Shown: positions 24,597 to 36,600 of the stretch, one piece after another | Layout of the letters: the number at the start of each line of letters is the position of its first letter | How positions within the stretch are numbered: position 1 is the stretch's first letter | DNA from: Enoplosus armatus | Taxonomy: Eukaryota > Chordata > Actinopteri > Centrarchiformes > Enoplosidae | DNA: 64,000 bases | Direction of reading: 5' to 3' | NCBI RefSeq assembly: GCF_043641665.1 | Contig: NC_092198.1 | Span: 6,632,501 to 6,696,500 of the forward strand | The notes under the pieces: generated by a model | Databases searched by the model: none | What the model was told of the DNA's origin: nothing | What the model saw: the letters and a program-made list of their open reading frames with translations, nothing else | Program-made: the position numbers and the translations under genes

Positions 24597-25194
24597 ACGC
24601 TTTTATTTGGCTCTCATAGAGTTCTCTATTACGATTACGATTGTCAAGAGGAAGGCAAATCCATTGAATTGCCTCCAAGGTTAATCCAATGTTTTCAAGG
24701 TTTGCTCTTCAAGTTTCCTCCATTAAGTCTAAAATTACTGCTGGAGTGTGAAACTTCTGCTTTGTTTGAAGTGATTGGCTTTAAAGGGGGATTGGCAGAG
24801 GACAAAGAGCGTTGCCAGGTATTTGGAGCATCGCGGGCCTGGCACAGGAGACACATGACGCACTCCCAAGTGAGAGAATGACGGCGACAACAATATCGAC
24901 AGCAATACACCAAACGGCATCTGAAGCCGCCTTTCAAGTCAGCTTCGCTTCTCCTCACCAAACTGCATATGCATGTGTGTGTTCGTCTGTGTATTTGTAG
25001 AGCTGTTGTTTTGTCTGCTACTCAGCTGTTCACATGCGCCACTGCTGTTAATCCTTTGTGCTTCCAAGTCAGAGGCATTCAGCAGCTTCATTTCTAACAC
25101 AGGCATCAAGCCTTTATTTCTAAAAAAAACATGCCTAACACACATCCATGCTTGGGAACAGACTAAGAGGGAGAGACTGACAGTAAAAATCTAA

Positions 25195-25860
25195 AGCCCC
25201 TCTTGCAGCCGCTAGAGGCTGCGATGTTTGTTACAAACCATGATACAAAAGTGTTGGATGGAACAAACAATATACTTTTGCTTCTCTTAAAGCCTTATTG
25301 TTAAGGGATACATATCCTGAGGATGGAGCCAGAGGAAAGGAATTGGGATCATCAGTATCCCCTTGGGAATACAATTTCATAGCAATTTGATATCAAGCGT
25401 GCAACGTTGACCGTTTTCGGCCCGACGGTAGCACTAGAAAAGTAATAAAGTTGAAGCAGCTGTAATCGCTCACAGGGAGACACCCAAATCTAGCGAGTTT
25501 CAGCTCATTGTGGCCACAACTTGACTGTTTTGGTTCACTCTCACCCTCTCACAGCGCTATTTTCAGCGAAAAAGCTACTAAAAACCCACTGTACACTACC
25601 TGCTCAGCAGACAGACACAGTTAGCGACTAACTGGTGAACATAGTGGAGCGTTTAGCAGCAAAAGAGCCAGATATTTCCCTCAGGGGTTGGGAGAGACCA
25701 AAAACAAAACAAAGTGACTGTTTACTATCAAGTTTGCAATATTAACTTAAAAGGTGATAAAATGTCAGTGTTCTGCTGCCCCCAAGTGAATATGCTTAGT
25801 GAATTTCATGGTAACCTATCTAATACATTGATATATTTTATATTTTATAAGTCTTAGTCA
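25195..25860. repeat. composite of two old teleost interspersed repeats
   Basis: The block from about 25440 to 25780 (CCCACTGTACACTACCTGCT, GCGACTAACTGGTGAACATA, GAGCCAGATATTTCCCTCAG, ATGTCAGTGTTCTGCTGCCC) looks like one common fish repeat. It is flanked by fragments like the 51-kb family (ATTTCATAGCAATTTGATA at about 25374 and GAATTTCATGGTAACCTATC at about 25800). The simplest reading is that one repeat inserted into another; exact limits cannot be set by eye. Confidence 0.55.
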
Positions 25861-28500
25861 AGGGTAAATTTCAAGGGTCAAGAAATCTTGAGGAAGTGTC
25901 AAGTCAAATTTCATCTCAATCCCATAGTGAGATAACTTGCTCTGGTCAAAAATGGCCAAACTGATAAATATTCCAACCGACAGTATTAAAGTAATCAATA
26001 AAAAATTGGAAACATCAATCATATGTTGGGTTTGCAGTTTCTTTCTTGACGTTGAAATAGCAGTTTGACAATAAATTCTTAACTCAAGGTCCGGAGGAAA
26101 TCTAGCAAGTGGACCTTGAGATAAATCGACGATATGGTTGGGACATTTTGGATGGTTCAATCGCCTAAACAGAGGTGACAAGAGATCAAGATCAGTCAAG
26201 CAGACAACTTTAAGAAATGCTTTTCAACATACAAATTTTATGTAGTCTGACTTGAACCGTTGTGTTTTGGGCCAACTCACATCTGCTCTGACACGACTCA
26301 AAGACAAACTTGAAAGACGTCCATGGCGAGACGCAAACATGCACACACATGTGCAAGCGCATGTCCGTCCTCTCCACCCACATACACAGCAGACTCATAC
26401 CCTGCCCATGGCTAAAGTGCAGCAATCCATCCATTGCACGGCACTGCGGCCTAACACACTTAATAATGGATGAATCATAAAATCAAAACTGACAAGCGGC
26501 AATTGAAACGTGGCCGTTTATTTAAAAGATTAAAAATGCAGTAACACCCGTATAACTTATGAATGAAGCCTGAAACCTAAATTGGAGAACAACAGCTCAG
26601 GGTGAGCTGAGCCGAGCTGAAGTGAGTTAAACCAAGCCAAAAAAATACAAATGCACAAAATACCAAACGACGTGTAAGACCTGCAAGAGAATAAACACAT
26701 AAAGACACGCTCAATTGGAACATTTCTATAAGAAATGAAACGCAGTCGGTTTTATGAACCTGACCATTGTGGAGAAGCTGTAAAGATGTTTCACAAATGC
26801 TGGAGAAATCTATCAAAAAGGCTGACTAAACTGCACAAATGTATTTTTGTTTTCATATAAAATGTGAATCAAGATAAGACCCACATCACGGTGCGTTCCC
26901 TTGGGTGCGGCACTGGGAACAATACAATCCCCGAAGACCTAGTTTCTACAGAACAGACAATTATTCTGCACACAGATTTCCGCCTCACCTTTTATTTGTC
27001 ACAAATAAAGATCTGCGTAAGGGATTAGGCTTTTATTGCAAAAGAGTTTCTGCGCGGGGAACATTCATTAGGTATTGAAGCTACAGCCTACATTTTTAGA
27101 GTGCCTTCAGAGGAGATTCAGTTTCAGTTTACTATACCACCTGTAATCCTTAAAAAGGAATGACGGCAATGATAAAACACTGAACAGAATAAATGGTGCT
27201 TGATTTAAGTGGCTTCGCAAAAAACACTGACAAAAAGTAGTGACATTATGGTATACCAGAGCTGACTTCCAGCCTTATCAGATGTCTGTGGAAACTGGAT
27301 CCATCTGGTGTTAAACTATGACTAGATGAGGGCTATTATTCTACCAATCTGGAGTAAAAAAAAATAAATGAGGCAGAACACAAGTATCATGAATATATGG
27401 CTGTCTTTTGGTTCGATTCTTCAACTGGATAACCTGAATTTAATCCATGTGTGTGTGTGTGTGTGTTGGAGAGCACCAACTCTGCTGGAGTGCCCTCGAG
27501 CAATTAAGACTCTGAATCTATACCAGCTCTGGGAAAACTTTCCTCACCGAATGGGAGAAGGTGAAACAAGAATTACCCTACAGGGACCAATGAAGTTACC
27601 ACTCACACAAAATCCTTCCTTGGCATGAAACAGCTGCAGCCTCCAGGATCAGCAGCACATGACATCTGCCAGCAAACAAACAACAGCAAACAACTACTGA
27701 GTGCCAAACCGCTATACAGGCGGGTTTTAAGAATCCTAGAACAGGATTTAAACATTTAAAGTTCTTTTGACGTTAGCGTTCATAATTGTCTTTCCACACA
27801 GTCAATCAGCACAAGTAAATATTGGACGCACAGGCCAAGTTCAACACAAAGGTATATCCTTGGTTATAGATATTACTTTGAAAAATAGCAGATGTAAATT
27901 CATTTGGCCCGCCTTCACAAAAGAAATGAATAAATTACCTCAAGAGGGAGGCGATCTCCATTTGTGAGCATCAAAGCTGTCGAAACAAAGCTGTAAGTGT
28001 ACCCTTGTGACAATAAAGCACCCCCAAAGACTAGATAACTGTTCTCCAGGGGGGTTGCGCTGATTAGGCCCAGTCCTTGCTACAGTACAATCTCTCATCC
28101 AGCACTTTGTATATGAATGGAAAAAGCTTTTCTCTAAACGCTTACTGTAACATTTCACAAAACAGGTCATATTACGGTCTTCAAACGATCATGTGCAAGG
28201 TTTAACGCTGGCAAACTGTTCTCCACCAAAGCTATTCTTGAGTGAAACCTCTGAAAATACTGTTGGCTCTGTAGTTATTTCACTGGGAAACACAGATCTC
28301 ATGATATCACACCCTGCACCTACACCCTGTCACGCAGTCACCCAACATAGAGATAAGTGACAAGGCGATATTATCATGTGGCACTTTGCATGATGGGATG
28401 CCTCTGAAGGTATCCCAGAGATAAATATACACTCAAAAAAAAAAAAAAAAAAAGAAACAAAAAGGATGCAGCAGTTTAAACTTTCATTTCAATACATCTT

Positions 28501-28502
<2 letters not shown>
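25861..28502. other. intron, no gene seen
   Basis: Unique sequence. 25860-26200 has AATTTCATCTCAATCCCATA-type phrases that may be more of the 25-kb repeat. Short TG tract at about 27450. No exon recognised. Confidence 0.45.

Positions 28503-28534
<32 letters not shown>
28503..28534. repeat. (AC)16 microsatellite
   Basis: 32 bases of AC, 50 bases after an A-run at about 28435-28453. Confidence 0.95.
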
Positions 28535-28537
<3 letters not shown>

Positions 28538-28692
28538 CGCTGGAAGTCAGCACACCGCTACAAATTGGGGTCGTAAGAATTACCAGAGAGTTGAATCAAC
28601 ACTTCTCTACACAAACATTCACTATAACCTTCACCCAGGTAGCATTTATTGCAGATTCATAGTGTTGGATTGCATCAAAGTGTACAGGTGTT

Positions 28693-29131
28693 GCTTTAAA
28701 GAAGCAGTCTGACATCATTCACTTTTTTTTTGCTGAGAGTTAGATTAGAAGATTGATACCACTCATATCTGTCCGTTCAAGATGTAGCTGGAGCCAGCAG
28801 CCAGAGAGCTTAGCTTAGCATAAAGACTGGAAATAGGGGGGAAAAGCTGACAAAATCCACCCACAAGCGCCACTAGATTTTGTATAATATGCACAAAAAC
28901 GATGGAGTAAAAACAACAATTTGCCGTGTTCTGCAAAGTTATATGCTGGATTATTTCCTGAGCTTTTGTTATGTTCGGACAGAACCGGGCTGTTTCCATT
29001 CTTTCTGCTAAGCTCAGCAGCTGCTGGCTCCAGCTACATACTGAAGGGGCAGGTATGAAAGTGGAATTGATCTTCTCATCTAACGCTCAGCAAGATAGTG
29101 AATAAGCGTATTTTCTGAAATGTCCTTTAAC
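28693..29131. mobile_element. foldback MITE with long terminal inverted repeats
   Basis: The left arm (about 28693-28835) and the reverse complement of the right arm (about 28985-29131) share long runs: both start TTAAAG, then TGCTGAG(A/C)GTTAGAT, AGAAGAT, TGTAGCTGGAGCCAGCAGC and GCTTAGC. The whole 440-bp unit can fold into one hairpin. I recognise the family as an abundant percomorph repeat with ends like GTTAAAGGA and an internal TTAGCTTAGCATAAAGACTGG. A frame of 78 codons on the minus strand here is just repeat sequence. The superfamily is not certain. Confidence 0.8.
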
Positions 29132-30214
29132 TGCGTCTGTCTTTTTTGTATTTTGTAATATATAAGTCTTTTTGCCCTTCACAGGGGAAAATTCTCTTTC
29201 GTCTTTGCAAATCCCACGTGCAAAGGCATGTACAAATACAAGCACAGACACACAACAAAACCTCCCGCCCGACTGATCCCCTTCTTTCTCCTGTTCCCTC
29301 GACATTAACCGTCTGCAGGCATCAAAGGAGAAGAGAGTGATAAACTTTGACACCAAAAGCTGAAACTATAACACTTGGGCTCCGCCGACTCAGATGACTT
29401 GACACAACGGCTTTGCATTCTGAAAAACTACACAGATTCTGCTTTAGCCTCAGTTTATAAATGCTTGCTGCACAGAGGCTGCGTTATTTGATGTAAGACA
29501 GAGGGAGGAGAGGGCTAGTGCAATTGGCACTACTTTACAGCAGAATGGGAGTTTGATTGCTCTATTTCACGAAGCCTGATGATGCCGTTTTCCATTTCTC
29601 AACATTTTAATCCCCGTCTTAATGTACTCTGGCAAATTGGTTCCAATGAATACACACTGGTTTGCCAGTCTGATGATAAACTGGCACAACACACTAGATT
29701 GTTAAGAAATGGTAATAGAGAGCATTTCAACCTTGAAAATTGACACTAAAAATATCCATATACAGCATTTTACACTTTCTGCGAAAAGGCTTGTTTGTAT
29801 TCTTGGTACAGTAAGAGTCAGGCACAGAGCCAATCTGCCCCCTGCCACTTCCAGGGCTTCGACAAAACTGTTCTGGCCAAGCGATTTACAGGCAACATAT
29901 GAAATATGGATCATGCCTCGTTGAAGGAGAAAGTGCCCGGGGATTTTATGCTGTGTACGTGTGATACATGTGACAGCTGAGTGGGTGAGAGACAGAAATG
30001 ATTGCTTATGGGATGGTGTAGGAATGAGAAACCATCACAGCGGTAATATGTTTGTATGTTTTCACACACACATGTACACGTGTGCACATACTGATGCGCA
30101 CACAAGCACATGTTCTCTTACATGCGCACAGGCAAGTGTAAAGCTTTAATGCTCTTTTCAGAACAGCAAACCTAACATATTAGGTGGCTTGTCAGTATCT
30201 TAAAAAAATAACCA

Positions 30215-30480
30215 GTTAGCTACAAAGGTGATTCTTGTGAGCTTTGTGTGCAACTAAAACTACTTGGTTATGGCTAGGGAAAGAACATGGTCATGGTTAA
30301 AATAAACTAATGTTGACTGTGGGAATGAGGCAGTCTCCTGTGTCAGAGTTCGTTGACGCTGATATCCATCTCAATCTTGGCCCTGAGATGCATTCCTGCA
30401 GTATAACAACATTTGGGCAGTAAAGACTTTTACGACCACAAGAGGTCGCTTGTCAGGAGGGTGTAAAGAGGAGTTGTAGT
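30215..30480. repeat. probable degenerate teleost repeat
   Basis: Motifs AACTACTTGGTTATGGCTAG followed by GGAAAGAACATGGTC, and TTTACGACCACAAGAGGTCG near the right end, resemble a frequent fish repeat with GGTTAGGGAAAGATCATGG and CGACCACTAGAGGTCGC. The match is partial; this rests on recognition only. Confidence 0.4.
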
Positions 30481-31879
30481 GCAGGTGGTTGAAGGAAACA
30501 TCAGAGATTTCCCAATTTTCTGGTGAGGACAGTTTCCAAATAAAGCAAGGGGCTGCACCGTGTTGAATGAAAGATGAAAGGATGAAATACCAGCAATAAA
30601 GTCTACTTAAAAAAACGTATCATATGCCAAGACGATGCACAGCATGTAATATTCCCTGTGGCAGAATTTGAAAACTCAGCAGCAAAAAATGTGCTTCTTT
30701 ATGATGATGCTTGCAAGGTAAGCAGTAGAATTAGTACACAGCTACAACACACATGCTACAACGTTTTCTGCCTTTCACAGCATGTGATTGGCAGATGCAG
30801 CACATTGCCGGCTGACCATGGACTGTACTGTAGCAAACATTGAGTCTGGATGAGATTTTTTGTCAGATGACACCATTGTTTTTATGCTGGAGCCCACTAA
30901 GCCGACGCCCCCTGCTGGACAACGAAATTTAGATTTTTGAGGCACAGGTGGCCTGTGGGACTAAAATGTCCTTTACAAAGAGAGACACTAACGAGAGCCC
31001 AACAGCTACATAAAGCTCAGCAAGAAAGAGCCAGTAATTTTAATTCATCACCTCCTCTAAAAGCCATCATGATGTTGTCCAAGATTCCCATTGCTCAACT
31101 CTACTTGTTGAGAGGACAACAATACAGGCCAGTTTGAAAACAGCCTTATTGTGCATTCAAGTGCGGCGCAGAGTGACTATTCAAAAGCAACCTCGTGACT
31201 CTGCTATCATTCAAAACCTCAATTTTGCTTGTTTTTTTTGACAAAAGCAACACGGAGCAGCAACAAAGCTCTTGAATCTATCGCACCTGCCACTCAGCCC
31301 ACGTGTGTCACCCACTGGCCAGCTGGAAGTTGACTGTCAGCTAATTTGTAGAACAATAGACAATCACCTGCTACCCTTGCTCCTACATACATACACACAC
31401 ACATACACGTAAACAAACGCACATACACACACTTTCATGCACACGTACCTCAGCCCTCTCCCTTCCCTCTTGCTATCGCTCCCTGCCTCACTTCACTTAC
31501 CAAAGTGACAGGGACGGCGGTGCTCAGCTGCCGAGCTGTCTCCGTGTTCTGTTAGTGTGTGTGTGTACGTGACGGCATAGGTGCTTTCGCGTCAAAACAC
31601 ACTTAATCGGGCCCGTATAACAGATGCTAGTGTACAGCAGGTATGCGAAGCTCTCCGCCAGGTGTGGCTCCACAACACTGCTATCACAGCAAAATTGTCA
31701 GCGCCCCAGAACTCATGGTGTGAAGAGATGTTTTGGGTCACATCCCAGGAGGATGGGGGGGACAGGATGACAGAATGCACAGAGGGCCACGGCACCCTTT
31801 CTTCTAGCTTGAATAAACCAGTGTTTAGTATCACAGCACTCTAATAGGCTACCACCATCTTACGATTGCCTGTTCTAAA

Positions 31880-32225
31880 ACACAGCAGACCTATAATAAC
31901 CTTGAATTATAATGCATTCCAATAATGATATCATGCTTCACCAGCCGGGTGTAAATTAAACGGAGGACATTTTTAATTACCCCAGGGTAGCTGAATATTG
32001 GCCATCCTGCCCTGGTGAGACTGTGTGCTGATACTGCGGTGGGGTGATAAAATTCAACCACAGGCCCCTTTGACCACAATCCAAGCTGGCTTCCGTCTTC
32101 CCCTTTGCTTGGGCTACCTGTGCCGCTCCAATTAGAGTTGGCTGAGGATAGGACAAAGCATGGTCGGGAAACACTGACATTTCACACTGGGCGCTCTCTC
32201 TCATGAATATGGAACAGAGTAATTA
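31880..32225. promoter_or_regulatory. candidate conserved non-coding element
   Basis: Repeat-free stretch with TAATGATATCATG, TTTTTAATTACCCC, CAATTAGAGTTGG and CATGAATATGGAACAGAGTA. Composition resembles known vertebrate enhancers; conservation is not tested. Confidence 0.25.
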
Positions 32226-33295
32226 CGGCTGGAAAGCAGACTCTCCTTTCCACCACGTGTGCCTGCACAGATTTTAGGTCACTTTCAGGAGAGGTGAATG
32301 ATATGACAGTAGGCAGGAGGTACATTGGAGGGAGCTTGTAATGACACACATATCTTACTACCGGATGTACAGCTACTTTATGTGTAATGAACATGGAAAA
32401 TAAGCATTAACAAACCTGACGAGTGAAATGTTTGATCCATTTAAATGTGATCAGACAAAACAGCTACATATTACTGAATGATGCTCTGCGGAGAACTACC
32501 TTGTAATAGGTCAATAGTCTCAAAGGCGAGCCAGTTACTTGGCCAGCAACATACCCAATTGGTTCTACTTTGACGTTCGTTCAGTGTTTAGCTACTGTCC
32601 AACTCAACACCTCCTGCAGATGTTTCACATTAAAAGCATATTAGGAAGGGTGATGATTGTGCAGTTGGAGCTGCTGGAAGGCTTTTCATGTGAAATATAT
32701 CTGCAGGAAGCGTGGAGTAAATGAATATAGAACAAAAAATATCAAAGTAGAACTGACTGGAACTACCTAATGAGTAAGAACTGTACTAAGAGTACTATAG
32801 TGGCGACTACGACATGACACGGTTATAATAACAGTGTGAAAATGCACATTATCCTGACAACAGTTTACTGCAGAGGAGTTTGTGTTGTGATCAAATCTCC
32901 ATATGAAGTAAGAATTAAGAGGGAATTTGAAATAAAGGCCTGCATTAAAGGCCTAAATCTCTCTGCTTTTGAGGTAAATCATAATAGTGTTAGAAATACA
33001 AGTTAATAAGAACATATAATTGTGCAGGAATAAGGTTTTGGCTTTGTTACCTATCAAGGATTACCAAAATAGTATAACCTTTTTCTCCCAATGCAGTGTA
33101 CACCTGTTAAATGTTGACATGTATTATTATGTTTTACATCTGAAATATTAAGATAAGGCCATCATTTTCTCAATCTTAACCTTCAAGGCATGCAGCGAGT
33201 TAGCTTCCCAGAAGGCAGGTGACTAGGCGTGCAATATCAGCAGATAAAAAGATGTGTTCACTCGCCTTTGTTGATAGGCAGATCAACAAGATACG

Positions 33296-33298
<3 letters not shown>

Positions 33299-33330
<32 letters not shown>
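33299..33330. repeat. (AC)16 microsatellite
   Basis: 32 bases of pure AC, about 300 bases from another AC tract at 33631. Confidence 0.95.
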
Positions 33331-33332
<2 letters not shown>

Positions 33333-33627
33333 CAGGCAGAATCATCTAAAGGTAGCAAAATAATTCTGACGAAGTTCAAACCACTCGTTTTCCCCTCACA
33401 GGAGTTCTATTTTGCACAAAGATCAGATTACTCTACGCCACATTTGTGTCTCTATAGCTCTAATTATCAGGTCAGGTGCTTTCCATATGTTGTTATTCAT
33501 AAAGCATATGTTGTCAGTTTTTCATCTCTTGTGAGTACTGTTAATCTTTTCTAAATGCAAATTCGACATGATTTTTACCTGTTAAACACAGAAGAGAATT
33601 TTTTCCCTATTTTTTTACACATATTTT

Positions 33628-33630
<3 letters not shown>

Positions 33631-33666
<36 letters not shown>
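33631..33666. repeat. (AC)18 microsatellite
   Basis: 36 bases of pure AC, the second of a close pair (33299 and 33631). Confidence 0.95.
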
Positions 33667-33671
<5 letters not shown>

Positions 33672-36600
33672 ATTCCCTTTGTTACTTCTATACCTTGATG
33701 TTTGACATCACATGTACAATTGAAGTGCTTCATTAAAGATACAGTATGCAACACTAATATTAAGCGAAACATTAAAATGCAAGACACTATCTTTATGACA
33801 AGTGGAAAAATCTGGATATCTTTGCTAAACGTTCTGCAGGTTTTAATCTTTTGATTTGTTTTTTTATTGTTGGCACAACATGAGTTTATAATGATGGACC
33901 AGATAAAGTGTGAAATTCAAGGGGTTAAACAGCCAAAAACACGAACATAGATATCTTTTGGGACTAGAGACAAAAGCACAAGCAGTCAAAACACTTTGCT
34001 CAAAAAGGCATCAGGCAATGCCAAATTTGTGACTGAGCAGAGGAAGACAAAGGCTATTATTGGCTAACACAGAAATCTAGTCTAACTAATTCTTGACCTT
34101 AGGTAGGCAAGACACACAGAGGAAAGCAGTGAAGAGAGCAAGCAGCGTCAATATTTCAGCTGTACCTAATGGAGGAACTGAGCATAGCTAAAATAACTCG
34201 GCCTCTGTGTCTTTTTTTGCCAGCTCTAGCTAGGCTAAGTGCAATCCCTGATGGGCCCTGGCGAAAGCAATCAAGCCTGAGCAGGAACATCTGCCTGAAT
34301 GTCTCTGAACATTGTGCATGCTGACGACAGCTTTAGGCTTTTAGAAAAAAAAAAGAAACACTGACTTCCATAAACTCGCATGTTACCGTGTCTCACGCCT
34401 AGGTTACGCCAAGCTTTTCGCCTTTCAGAGGAGAAAGGAGATTCTGCCATCCTCCCTTTAATGTAAATGCGGATACATTTTGGGAAACCTGTGAAGGGAA
34501 CACGCCACTCTCTTTGCTGCATCTGACAGCTGAAAAGTTCAAAAGATTCTGTTTTTAAATGGGGACTTTTCCTCTTGGTTTTCAGTAACTTGTGTAAATT
34601 GTGATCTGTAGCTAGAAAATTAGCACAGCGTGTACTCATCAAAGGCTGAGCATTTACTGAACTGAAACAAAAATCCATTTTGTCTCAATAAAATGGCATG
34701 AATTATTAAAAGAGAAACCATATCAATGAAAGAACACATTTAAAAGATGCCCTGTAAGAAAAATAAATAAATGCCTGAATAAAAGCAGTCTCACACCATG
34801 AATTGCTTTCATTAACCTATATTCTAAAGTTAGCTTTGAAAAAGATTAAAAGTATTATTCTGATTTTTTTCAAGTTGTGCTGGATAAATGTTCAAAGAAT
34901 ATTTATCTTGGAAACTGGTATCTCTTGATCAAATCTCATCTAACACTACCTTCATGCTTCTTTAGATAGCTAACAGGATTCTACTGCATGTTTAGACTCC
35001 ATATTCACTGGCGTCCTAATCTCCAATAATCCCCAATGGAATAGCACCCTTGTGCTAAAATAAGAGGGGTTTATTTGGATTTCACTCCAATTGTGAGAGT
35101 TTCCTCAAATGTATCTGCATCTTTTTCCCACTTTCCACCACCGACTTATTTATTTTTTATTTATTTTCACTTCTGAAAATGCGAACCCTGGCATCCATCT
35201 GTGAAAACGTCACTGATTGTGACCAACTGTGAATTGTTACTGTCGAATCAGGAGTACACGAGTTGATGTTTCTTCTCCAGAGCATAGAACAGATGGTGTT
35301 TTATCAACGGCAGACACCTTAAGCCACCCCTGAAGCTATTTGTTTACACAAAGGTGCAATAAAAACCCAGAACTCTTTAACATGTGACGCAAGAATCAGC
35401 TATTTTATTCATACCTGATGGGCTTGTTAGCACAAAAGCAAAGAGAAAAGAGAGTGAGATGATTATGGAGAAAGAGAGAATGACAGATGAAGAAATTACA
35501 GATGGCTCCACTAATCAGGAGATTTTCGTCGAGGTAGTATCTATTCTGCCCCATCCCAGCCCCCATTTACTTCCCTATAAAAGAGCAATGAGACGAGTGC
35601 CGGTTTCCTACTTAATTATCTCTCTAATGGAGGAAGAGAATGGCATTTAATTACTCGGCCCCAGATTTAGACTCGTGGCATGCGAGAGGTAAATGGATTT
35701 AATGTTGCGAGGATAAATGGAGCTACGGCGATGATATGCAGATGTTTGCACATGTGCAGCAGGCGTAACAAACCATCACACAACCCTTGATATGCCGTTA
35801 CAGCCCCCCTCCCCCCTCGTCTAAATCTGCTCTGTACTATAAGAGCCCTAAGGAGTAATCACATGGCATTTAAAGCCCAAGCACAAAACCATAAAAGGAT
35901 GATGCCTGTGTGTGTTATCAAGTGATTATCTATTTGAAAGTCTGTTAAAAATATACCCATGCAGAGGAGAACCAGGGTCGATGCCCTGAGAGTTTAGACT
36001 ATAACATTTCAGGGTGCCAACTTTCAGGAACAGCTGCCAGATAAGATTTGTTCATGCCTTTAGTCATGGGTATTTTATATCCACTAAAGTTGTTAGAACA
36101 TTCATCAGTTTCACTAAACTGATTGCACAGTTTAAAGGATTCATATTGGGATTCAAACACAGCTTCTCTCCAGTATCCCCACTTAATGTTTTTTGTTGTC
36201 CAATTATATTGAGCCTTGAGAAAATAGTTACATCAACTGTCATCTTTGAAAAGACTAAACTCTGCTTGTTTCTGAACTAAATATTTCTTGTCATCGCGTC
36301 TCTCGCATAAGCCACACATCAGATGCTGCCAGAGGAATGCCATGGTTGGCTGTGCTATCTTATGTTGTTATCTACACATATCCGCATAATTGGACGGAGG
36401 ATGCAACAACTGGAGGAGCTAGGCAAGGCTAACAACAAATAGAAAACAAAGTGTGCAAATTGGAGCGCATTGATTTAGAGTGTCAACAGACTGAACAACA
36501 GATGACTATGAAATCAGAAATCACCAGTAGGTGGAAATAATCGCTTTGACTCTTTGACACGTTAATCTGTTTGGGTAACCAAAACCATTAAGTCATCTTA

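Larger units (their letters stand above)
29132..33298. other. intron, no gene seen
   Basis: Unique sequence apart from the repeat at 30215 and CA-rich phrases at about 30060-30130 and 31385-31445. Holds the candidate element at 31880. Small frames here show no domain. Confidence 0.45.

Noticed and set aside
33731..33790. TTAAAGATACAGTATGCAACA as a repeat start
   Set aside because: Only about 20 bases look familiar; not enough for a call.
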